From: Pontederia crassipes
Taxonomy: Eukaryota; Streptophyta; Magnoliopsida; Commelinales; Pontederiaceae
NCBI GenBank assembly: GCA_030549335.1
Contig: CM060195.1
Span: 31,066,874 to 31,130,873 of the forward strand
Length of the DNA stretch: 64,000 bases
Reading direction: 5' to 3'
In this document: in pieces, positions 25,701-34,829 of the stretch
Layout: each line of letters starts with the position of its first letter
Numbering within the stretch: position 1 is the first letter of the stretch
Notes under the pieces: generated by a model
Databases searched by the model: none
Told to the model about the DNA's origin: nothing
What the model saw: only the letters and a program-made list of their open reading frames with translations
Program-made: the position numbers and the translations under genes

Positions 25701-26003
25701 TTTAATTTTGAAATTATTTAATTCCATAATATTTTATTATCTAATTTTTCGGATTAAAATAATAATAAATATTATTTTAATAGCTAAAATATCTTTAAAC
25801 CATGAGACTTTTAATCTTATCTTATTTGGGAGTCCTATATCCATTAAACATTCTTTTAGACTTCAAATCAAATTAAAATCTCTAATCTCAATCGAATTAT
25901 GACTCCTACTCCGAATGGAATTTAATTTCCTTCAATCCATCGAACACTCTAATTGAATTACAAAAATATTATATTACTCTTGATAAAATTATGAGGTGTT
26001 ACA
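22785..26003 (+). mobile_element. Solo LTR, large Ty3/gypsy family (copy 1)
   Basis: It begins TGTAACGTCTCG and ends GAGGTGTTACA, with short inverted ends TGTAAC/GTTACA, and is flanked by a perfect 5-bp duplication ATTTA (22780-22784 and 26004-26008). No coding sequence inside, so it is what remains after LTR-LTR recombination. The inverted copy at 34830-37407 is homologous (shared GACTTTGACCA, ATATGCGGAAG and the 19-bp repeats). LTR length of 2-3 kb with these ends recalls the Tekay/Del lineage; that assignment is inference. Confidence 0.85.
23519..23870 (+). repeat. 19-bp minisatellite in solo LTR copy 1
   Basis: Roughly 15 or more units of consensus GAYCAYRARGGYCTCMATC, some directly abutting, some separated by short unrelated pieces (for example ATTATGCATTAACAATCGA). 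The same repeat appears inverted in copy 2 around 36100-36660. Confidence 0.8.
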
Positions 26004-26008
26004 ATTTA

Positions 26009-27035
26009 CCTATACCCAAAATTTTCAAACCTTTTCAGTTTTATTACCCATTGTAAAATTATCTGTCAACTTTGATTATCCAATTATAAATTTATACCCT
26101 TTACTATCAATTAAAAATTATCTAAAATGATAAATAATTTATATTTATGTATATGACATAGTCATTCGAGTTTGGCCGCCTTGGTAGAACAATAACTATA
26201 TAGGTCCTCAAACAAATTTATGCATATGAGTACATACATAGTATTTTCATCACACACACGAGAAAACTTTGCTGGAACAACAAATTTATATAGTTTAAAA
26301 TAAGTTTTGTTGACATAATCTATATTTTTGTTTTATCTTGATATAAAACCATAATTATAGTAGTTTACCTGTGTATAGAGAAAGTTGACAACTACATATG
26401 GTATTAGTGCAAAAGGACATTAATTAATTTTTAACATAAGATACATGACATAAATATTTTACCCAATTTTTAACTTTAACCTGTGAACAATTGCCAGTTT
26501 TTGCATAGTTTCTCAAACAAACTTTGATAAATAATTAATTTGATAGAATGATTTTATCGTTTTTATACGCTAATGTAATGATAAAAAGTGAAAAATTGAT
26601 TTGGCAGGGTTTAGGATAATAATATGTTGTACACTTTAATATCACAGCTAATATGAATTTTACTATGCAGCCTTTAATCTATTTTCAGGCATTCCAAATA
26701 TTATATTTAATTAACTACTTATTGTATTAAATCAGAAACATTTGGTAAAAAGACACAAATAAAATAAATGTTGAACATAAACTCTCCCGTATTTTAGAGA
26801 ATTTAGTATTAATACTTAAAACACCATAAAATAAGGAAATTATAAACCATTCCAAACCAAAGATCAAACGTAATTAATTTGATTACCAATCAAACGCAAA
26901 CACTAATTCAATTGAAGTATAGAATCAACGGTTTTAATTGAGAGTAAAAACGAATACGATTTCGAGTGCATGAAACACTACACAACTCTTCGCAATATAA
27001 CGTGTTGACTGTGTTCAATTAATGATTAATATTAC

Positions 27036-27038
<3 letters not shown>
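26009..27038. other. Intergenic DNA upstream of RING gene B
   Basis: Strongly AT-rich; no coding signal or repeat boundary seen. It presumably contains distal promoter sequence of the RING gene at 27122. Confidence 0.5.
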
Positions 27039-27070
<32 letters not shown>

Positions 27071-27096
27071 CCTCCCTCCCTCCCTCCCTCCCTCTC
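27039..27096 (+). promoter_or_regulatory. (CT)n and (CCCT)n pyrimidine tract in the RING B leader
   Basis: A CT microsatellite (about 27042-27069) runs into a CCTC/CCCT tract ending 25 bp before the ATG. Pyrimidine patches like this are common in plant core promoters and 5' leaders. No canonical TATA box lies at the usual distance; CAATATAACG at about 26992 is the nearest candidate. Confidence 0.5.
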
Positions 27097-27121
27097 CCGC
27101 CGCCGCTGCTGGTGCTGCACA

Positions 27122-27925
27122 ATGTTGACCATCGGAACACCGTCGTCGACCGGCAGTACCGCTGCATTCTTCGACGCCCTTCCCCTGAGTCATACCTATA
27201 TGCGCCACGGGGACTTCCTCGTGAACCTCTACGGCCGCTTCATTGAGGGTCCGCCGGGCGCGCAATTTGTCCCCGGAGACCACGTCATGGTACGGGTGCA
27301 TATATGCGTCCGTCCTTTGAGGTCTCCGTATTATTCGTTGCCGCCCTCGATGGAACTACACGCGTGCAGTTTCGAACTCCCCTTCGACCAGCGTTCCGAA
27401 CTACACTCGAAAATTAGTCAGGCCCTCGTGCGCGGCGGCCAGTCGGTCGTGGGTGACGACCATGACCTCACAACGTTCTTGGCTGAGCGCTTTACCTCCA
27501 TGGTCTGCCTCTGGATGCAAGGGACGTCCTTTGCACGCGATCGATTAGCTCCCTCTGGGACGTTCGAGATCCAATGCGGCATCGTCAGGCTACTGCCGCC
27601 GATCGGTCATTCTTCTGGTGGTGAAGCGACAGCCGCCGAACCTGCGACGACGACGACGTCGTCATTGTCCACGACGTCCTTGTCGGCCGGCGTCGGCGCA
27701 CTGCTAAGGAAAGTGACCTACAGGAAGAAGACGAACGAGGGGGAGGAGGAGGAGACGACGGCGGTGGCTGAGACAGCATGTCCGATCTGCCTGTTAGATT
27801 TCGAAGATGACGAAGAAGTGCACCTGACACCATGCCAGCATCCTTTCCACTTGCATTGCCTCCAGCGTTGGCTCCACCTCAACGCTGTGTGCCCGCTTTG
27901 TCGCTCTGACATGCCTCTAAGGTAG
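27122..27925 (+). CDS. RING-H2 finger protein, probable E3 ubiquitin ligase (paralogue B)
   Basis: Intronless, 267 residues. The RING-H2 finger near the C-terminus has ligands C220, C223, C238, H240, H243, C246, C257, C260 with exactly the spacing of paralogue A, sharing EEVHLTPC and HPFHL. The linker is Thr/Ser-rich (residues 174-188), then LLRKVTYRKK and an acidic run, as in paralogue A. Residues 25-160 are the same unassigned N-terminal domain (MRHGDFLVNLYGRF, PGDHVMVRVH, DDHDLTTFLAERF). No transmembrane segment, unlike classic ATL proteins. The ATG follows a GC-rich leader. Codon use is GC-rich. The two copies lie about 7.7 kb apart in opposite orientation, diverging outward, and have drifted considerably outside the RING. 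Confidence 0.88.
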   Translation: MLTIGTPSSTGSTAAFFDALPLSHTYMRHGDFLVNLYGRFIEGPPGAQFVPGDHVMVRVHICVRPLRSPYYSLPPSMELHACSFELPFDQRSELHSKISQALVRGGQSVVGDDHDLTTFLAERFTSMVCLWMQGTSFARDRLAPSGTFEIQCGIVRLLPPIGHSSGGEATAAEPATTTTSSLSTTSLSAGVGALLRKVTYRKKTNEGEEEETTAVAETACPICLLDFEDDEEVHLTPCQHPFHLHCLQRWLHLNAVCPLCRSDMPLR

Positions 27926-27978
27926 GAGGAGGAGTATACGGAATCAATGTATTTTTATACACAGTCAATATTCTCTAG

Positions 27979-27984
27979 AATAAA
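27979..27984 (+). terminator. Candidate poly(A) signal of RING gene B
   Basis: AATAAA, 54 bp after the stop codon, in an AT-rich 3' region. Confidence 0.5.
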
Positions 27985-28312
27985 GTTTATCATTCTAAAA
28001 AATATTGCTGCAATTCCGTGAAAATAAAAAGTACGAAGAAAACAACTCTTACAATTTGTTCATAACTCACAGGAGTAAAATATTTCTTTTAAAATGTATT
28101 TTAAAGTAAAACTTTGACACTAATTGCGACGTCCAAAATTGATCCATAGTTGACGTCCAAAGGTCACCTATAGTTGCAAGTTAATATAAGTTCAATGGAC
28201 CAATGGAAGTTGCATGGATTGATATCCTCTAGAGTTTTTGTTGGGAGTCTCATTTGTCGTCATTCGAATATCAAATTAGTTGGATTGATAGACCGAGTTT
28301 TTACCTTTTGAT
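27985..28312. other. Intergenic gap between RING gene B and CACTA 3
   Basis: No gene. A small internal repeat (GACGTCCAAA at 28118 and 28153) is the only pattern seen. Confidence 0.45.
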
Positions 28313-28315
28313 AGT

Positions 28316-30860
28316 CACTACAAGAAAATGGTTCATTTGCGATGGACATTTTTCGAAGGACACAAATCTTTCGCAATTTTTGACGGTTGTTACGACGGAT
28401 AAGAAAATCCTTTCGAATTATCGACGGGAAACGTCATTAATTACTACGGACGAAAAAACTCTTTTGATAAATTACCGATGGGTACGCCTTCGGAATTACC
28501 GACAAATATGTATCCTTCAGTAAGTATATTTATAATAATATATATGTAACATAATATAAGTATATATTCAATATTTTATTATTAAATTATCATTTTATTT
28601 ACTGAATGATAGTGCCTTCGAAATTACTGAAGGATTTAGTATCCGTCAGTAATTCCGAAGGACATTACCCGTCGATAATTACCGAAGGATAACGCCTTCG
28701 AAATTATCGAAGGATTAACATCCGTCGGTAATTTCGAAGAAAATATCCGCCAGTAGTTAAAATAGTATAATTTATTACCAATATTTATATATATAATATT
28801 GTTATTAGACATTAATTATAGTATATGTATTGATATTAATTATATGTATTCGTATATATGAATATAAACATTAGTAATATAATATACAACAACAACAATA
28901 TATTCGTTGATCCATGTTCATAAGATTCGACATAATTTTATGCTGGCTGTCGGGGCCTAACACAACCCTCCTCCTTTATCCGGGCTTGGGACCGGCTATA
29001 AAATATAGGCGGAGTTATTAGTAATATAATATAATATTATAAATACTATCATTAAAAATGAAAGGGAGATATATATATTATATTATAGACATTAATAATA
29101 TATTATTATTTTATTTACCGAAGGATAGTGCCTTCGAAATTACTGAAGGATTTAGCATCCGTCAATAATTTCGAAGGACGTTACCCGTCGGTAATTACCG
29201 AAGGATAGTGCCTTCGAAATTATCGAAGGATTTAGTATCCTTCAGTAATTTCGAAAGAATTATCCGTCAATAATTAAAATAGTATAATTTATTATCAATA
29301 TTTATATATATAATATTGTTATTAGACATTAATTATAGTATATGTATTGATATTAATTATATGTATTCATATATATGATTATAAATATTAGTATTATAAT
29401 ATTATATTAAAAATAGTATCATTAAAAATGAAAGAGAGATATATATTACATTATAGATATTAATAATATATTATTATTTTATTTACCGAAGGATAGTTCC
29501 TTCGAAATTACTGAAGGATTTAGCATCCATCGGTAATTTCGAAGGGCATTACCCGTCGGTAACATTGTTATTATAATACTACATACATTAATATATATTT
29601 ATAATATACTATAATACATATTTCTTTTTTACATTTACTTAAATCTTTTCTTGACGCATTAATAAAATAATATATGAAATAAGTTATTATTATTTTTCAT
29701 TTTTCTCATAATTGTCTTTAATATTTTATCTTTTTACTCATTTTCCTTTAAATATATTTATGATTTAAAATAGATAAGATTAAATAAAATTAAAATAGTT
29801 AACTTCCTATTCAAGATATAACTAATTTTAACCATTAATAATAATATTATACATATAAATATATAATAAATTATTATGTTAATTACCAATGGTTTTTTCC
29901 TTCGCAATTAGCGAGGGATATGTTTTCGTCAGTAATTTCGAAGGAATTATTCGTCAATAATTAAAATAATAATTTATAATTAATTATTATTATATATAAA
30001 CTATAATAATCAAGTATTACTTTAATTACTGGGGAATGCTTCTTTCGAAATTATTGACGAAAATAATATCCGTCGGTATTATCGAAGGATCAATCCGTCG
30101 CTAACTTCAATTTATTCCCGCCCAACTTTCCCTCCTTCTTCCTACTCGTTTCTCCTCTTCCTCCATATATATTTCTCTCCTTCCCCATCTCTCACCCGCT
30201 ATCTCTCTCTCCTCCTCTCCTTCTCTCCTTCCCCACGGCTCCGGCGACGGTGATCTCCCACAACGGCGACCTCCCACAGGATGTATCCATCTCAACTCCG
30301 TCGGTAGCTGCGATAGGTGTCGCCCGTCGAAGGCATCGGCAGGTCGCACCCGTCGATGCCTTCGACAGGTTTGCACACCCGTCGAAGCCTTCGACGGGCG
30401 ACGCCCGTCGAAAGTTTTGACGGGCGACACCCGTCGAAAGTTTTGACAGGCGAATGCCTATCGAAGTCCCGTCGAAGGTTTCGACAGGTAGGCGCCCGTC
30501 GGAACTATCAACGGGTGCTCCCGTCCAAATCCGTCGAAACTTGTGAAGGGTCGTCCGGCATGGGCAGTCCGGTTGTGAGCTTTCGATGGTCAAATCCGTC
30601 AGAATTTGAGAAGGAGGACCTTTCCTTCGGTATCTTAGATGGATTATAGCCTTCGAAATTTTTAATGGCAAAACATCCATCGCAATCATCCTTCGAAACT
30701 TGTGAAGGGATAGTTGAGGACCGTCGATAATTTTTTCCAATAGCAAAATTTCTAACAACCTATTATCCGACGAAAAATCCGTCAAAAAGGTATATTTGTG
30801 ACGGATTTCGAAAATTTGTGATGGAAATATCCGTCGCAAAATCGTTAAATTCTTGTACCG
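28316..30860. mobile_element. CACTA DNA transposon 3, 2.5 kb, non-autonomous
   Basis: It starts CACTACAAGAAAA (28316) and ends TTCTTGTACCG (30860). The 3-bp duplication AGT (28313-28315 and 30861-30863) fixes the end although the last three bases differ from the expected GTG. Both ends are filled with a third subterminal motif, of the type CCGTCGGTAATTTCGAAGG and its reverse. The core is very AT-rich, then C/T-rich and GC-rich (30100-30600). Frames there (for example minus 30192-30839) are read-through of the motif arrays. No transposase. A SINE is nested at 28887-29016. Confidence 0.85.
28887..29016 (-). mobile_element. Short SINE copy with (TTG)n tail, nested in CACTA 3
   Basis: It carries the same body as the SINE at 33755-33937 (phrases GGTCCCAAGCCCGGATAAA and GAGGGTTGTGTTAGGC on the minus strand) but lacks about 50 bp near the tail. 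A 17-bp target duplication, ATTAGTAATATAATATA, is at 28870-28886 and 29017-29033. Confidence 0.8.
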
Positions 30861-30863
30861 AGT

Positions 30864-32829
30864 GTATTATATAGCGCCGAGCGAATTGGACGACCGACGC
30901 CACTTTTTAAATCCCGTGATTGGCGAAAAAATGTTCAATGGCATTGATGGGTTTGCAACTCATCAACAACTATAAACATTACTTTTATAAATGTTTTAGC
31001 AATTATGAATATTTATGTAAGTATTGAACTTCAATAAATATAGATAATGATACGATAAATATTTCATAAACATTCTTCAGATAATAAATCTTGACAATTA
31101 AATTTCATGGGCATTATTAATTGACCGTGTGCCTAATTATATTGATAGTTATTAGAGAAAACTTTATTGACACAAATAATATATAGTAATTATGAGTAGA
31201 ATTTACAATGATACGTAGCTCCAAACATATATTTTGAAATAAAATTTTTTTGAAATTATTCATAATATTTAAATATTAGTTATAAATTATTTTGCAGATG
31301 AGGATACTTTTATCTACACATATTTTCATGGAAAATACATAAAATAATTAAAACATAATTCATATTTTGCAATCTTTGTATTCTATGAAATAAATATTTC
31401 ATTATACATACAATATAAGACAATAAATCATTATTCAATATATATATGTGTGTGTGTGTGTTCATTAATACTTAATAAGAGAGAAGTTAAAATAATCAAT
31501 CCCTATGAATCTTCATGCTCATTATAACTAGATTCTATTATGAAATATCAATTATCATATGTTATCAAAGAATCATATGACATAATGGTATAAACTAATA
31601 TATTATAAAGAAATGAACATCATCTAATTCTTATGGTTAAGAGAAAGCTTCCAACTTGTCTTTATCTCTCTTTAACTATTGTCCATCGTGGTTATCTTTT
31701 ATTGTTGATTTTGAATATGTTATATTTTTAATTTAATAAGTGATTGTTGAGATTGTATAAGTTTCTTTACAATATTTTTCAACTTCATCATGTCTTCTCA
31801 GCTCTTCTTCAAATTGTTCTTGTGTGGCGATGTTAACTCTTGAAAGAGGAGGATGCACCCCATAATTTAAACCTCGAAATATCCTAATGTTATACCTAAT
31901 ATTTGCTGAATTTCTGTTCATCTATCATTTATGGCTTCACTTGAGACCGGCTCAAGACAATCAGAAGCCTAAAGAAAAAATATTATAGAAATTTTATATA
32001 ATAAAATATATTATTATATTTAAAACTTATTTCCTTGCTTTACAAAAAAATATGTTATGTTTCATTTTAAATTGATAAAATAATTCAATTATTTCTTAAA
32101 TAACCATTGGTCTTAGATAAAATTTTATTAGCTTAAAGCAGTAACTAGTAAATGTTGAGACTATTAACTTACTTTTTGCAATTCATTATATACATATGGG
32201 TATTTTTACTTTTATGGTTTCACTTGTAATTATAAAATAATATAAAATATCAACATTGAAATTATTATAATACTATAAAGATTTTCAAAGTCAAGGCAAT
32301 ATTTTTTTAAAAAGAACCTTACTATCTGGTTTATATATGAACAGTATTAGTTAAGGTGTTATTGTCAGATAAAGTAACTAAATTTTGGAAGAATTGATAA
32401 ATTGGAGAAAGAAAGAAAATGGTTTGTGAATATTATCTAATTATGATTAGAGATATAATGATTGAGATATATTTTTTTTTTAAAATGTACTCATGATTAG
32501 TTGTTTATTAATAGATTAATAATATTAATTATAAAAATATAATATGGGGCCTCAAAGCCACTACTTGTGTGGCTCGGGTCTTGAGATGGCAAAATGGCTT
32601 TACTCCAAGAGATTTTTTAGCTAAGGAACGTTTATTGTATTATCTTTTAATATTACTTAATAATCTACATTATTTGACATAAAAATTATCCTTTATTTAA
32701 TTATCAACAATGTGCATTATCTTATTTACTATATACAAGTAATCTCTCCAACAATTCAAATGACAGTGTTTACATATAATAAAAGATTACTAGGTAATGC
32801 ATGATTTTTACTAAAATATCCATTATTTC
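30864..32829. other. AT-rich intergenic DNA
   Basis: About 2 kb with no supported gene. It contains a TG microsatellite (31447-31461). A minus-strand frame at 31733-31921 (containing IATQEQFEEELRRHDEVEKY) looks more protein-like than the rest but has no family match I can name and no surrounding exon structure. Confidence 0.45.
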
Positions 32830-33109
32830 TATGTAACCGCCCAAGATATCATCTCACCACCTTCCGTAGAAATAGTTGATACAACACAACATATAACTAA
32901 CTTGACAGAACCAATTGATTTGTGTATTGAATTAGAAATCAAGAGAGAACGTGAATACCGTACGAAACCCACAAACAACTCTCAAGATAGCAGTTATCCT
33001 ATAGATGATGTATCCATGCATGTTCGAAATGTGAATCATAGTATTCATGCTTATGGGAATGGGAATGAAAAACAAGGGACACTTTTTCTAGAAATATGAA
33101 CAAATGGCG
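32830..33109 (+). pseudogene. Plastid rpoA fragment in the nucleus
   Basis: Continuous similarity to the plastid RNA polymerase alpha subunit: [20 protein letters not shown], then [42 protein letters not shown] and LFLEI. The Trp codon of the conserved LFLEIWTNG is now TGA, so it is not functional. Only the middle part of the gene is present. Wording such as [10 protein letters not shown] is closer to monocot than eudicot rpoA as I remember them, which supports a monocot host. Confidence 0.88.
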
Positions 33110-33425
33110 GTGTGGAAGAATCTTTTGAGGAATTGGCCATGATATATCCGATCCATGCATAATATCATGAAAAATGGATACAAATTTGTGACTGTTGCTT
33201 AGTATCGGTATTGACAATGGGTCTGAAAAAGTATCTAAAAGGGTGAAATTTAGATATGTGCACCCTATCGAAGTAAGAAACTATGGTATATATGTTTGGA
33301 ACATATTCCATTTTGAGAGATTTGAAAAAGCACTATCACGTTGAAAGGTTCTATTCATATGTCATTTCTCAATGCATTTCTTTAGACAAAGACTCCATTT
33401 TTTTCCTCTTTTCGGATGGTAAATA
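33110..33425 (-). pseudogene. Plastid ycf2 fragment joined to rpoA in inverted orientation
   Basis: The minus strand contains [19 protein letters not shown], a recognisable ycf2 segment, preceded upstream by diverged pieces matching the ycf2 [20 protein letters not shown] region (TTTCAACGTGATAGTGC). Several small indels break the frame. The join to rpoA is abrupt at about 33110 with opposite polarity; these genes are not neighbours in normal plastid genomes. Confidence 0.8.
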
Positions 33426-33735
33426 TTTCTCAGAACATGGAGTGTGAATCAAACCCATTATTAATGTCAAGTTAAATTTTATTAATTCATCTAAAAGTTC
33501 AAACAAAAAATCATTTAAAATAATAAATTAAATAAATATAGTTATAAATATTTTATATATTTTCAAATGAAAATAATGTAACAAATATATGTAAAAATAT
33601 TCAATAATATCTAATAATAATATGAAATTCGTGTGAATAACAACTGTAAAATTATAATTTAAGTAATTAATATTATGATAATTATAATGGTAATAGTTTC
33701 TTTGTTGTTATATATTATTTATATTATTTCATATT
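33426..33735. other. AT-rich intergenic DNA
   Basis: Nothing recognised between the plastid insertion and the SINE target duplication. Confidence 0.4.
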
Positions 33736-33754
33736 TTATTTGTCTAAGTTTGAC

Positions 33755-33937
33755 AACAACAACAACAAAGCCTTATCCCACTAGGTGGGGTCGGCTACAT
33801 GGATCATACGATGCCATTCCGCTTATTCGTTGATCCATGTTCATAAGATTTGACATGATTTTATGCTGGTTGTCGGGGCCTAACACAACCCTCCTCTTTT
33901 ATCCGGGCTTGGGACCGGCTATAAAATATAAGCGGAG
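33755..33937 (-). mobile_element. SINE with (TTG)n tail, 183 bp
   Basis: Bounded by a perfect 19-bp target duplication TTATTTGTCTAAGTTTGAC (33736-33754 and 33938-33956). On the minus strand it starts CTCCGCTTATATTTTATAGC, contains GGTCCCAAGCCCGGATAAA and CCGACCCCACCTAGTGGG, and ends GGCTTTGTTGTTGTTGTTG. This body with a TTG tail is a widespread plant short retroposon; I do not assign a family name. Confidence 0.88.
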
Positions 33938-33956
33938 TTATTTGTCTAAGTTTGAC

Positions 33957-34413
33957 AAAAAGAAAAAATAGAAAGAAGATAAAATTAGATTGCTACTTGA
34001 GTGGCAATGTGGATGGACACCCCCTTCTAGTCAATAAGAATTTTCTTCATATGTAGTCTACATTGTTAGGCAATTTAGATTATTTACAAATTAAAATAAA
34101 ATAAATAAGACAATGTGGTGAAGCCAAGTAATTTAACTTCAAATTATCAGTAATCTAAAAAATTACTTGTAAGAAAACATCTATTAAGATTAATTTTTAT
34201 ATGAATTATAATTATAATGAGACAATAGAGGCAGAAACTCAATGGTCAAGGGTTTAAAAAGATATTATCGCTTCCACTAACTCCAAGTCCATTACATATG
34301 ATATTAAGCAACTTTGTTTGAACCTTTGTGCATGACGGGGTGTGACCATTCAACGAGGAAGTTGAATTATTTCCTAAAAGGAAAGGTACATGAGGCATGC
34401 ATTGAGTTAATCT

Positions 34414-34454
<41 letters not shown>

Positions 34455-34824
34455 CAGGTATATAACAGGAGAGATGTTGAGTATATCTAGAAGTATGACC
34501 TTGACTAGATGTGATGTATTTGATAAAATCAAGTGGGTCAAGGCACAAAGTGAACTATATAATGTACTAGTCAAGGATATTGCATATATGATATCTTGTT
34601 CTACAATGAATTTTGAGGTTTCAAATATCATGACTTCATATCACAGGATGTAAAATTAAACTAATGATTTGGAACTCTATGTTAAGATCATAAATATGAT
34701 GTTAGGATGTCATTTCACAGATCTTGTGAAACTCAATATCGAAAAAATAGTCTAATAGGATTTTACCATGTTATTTTGAAGTCATTTAATGGGTTGTAAC
34801 ATTGATACCATGAGATGTGAATAT
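33957..34824. other. Intergenic DNA with (AT)n microsatellite
   Basis: An uninterrupted AT repeat occupies about 34417-34453. Frames across it are meaningless Ile/Tyr repeats. The rest resembles old repeat debris with no recognised domain. Confidence 0.5.
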
Positions 34825-34829
34825 GATAA

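Noticed and set aside
30192-30839. 215-codon minus-strand frame in CACTA 3
   Set aside because: The translation is a read-through of the subterminal CCGTCGAAGG-type repeats, as shown by its repetitive FDG/RR/SKLST pattern.
31733-31921. 62-codon minus-strand frame with a protein-like stretch (EEQLRRHDEVEK type)
   Set aside because: No family recognised, no neighbouring exons, no clear start or splice sites; too little to call a gene.
34413-34631. Frames containing Tyr-Ile repeats
   Set aside because: Translation of the AT microsatellite.
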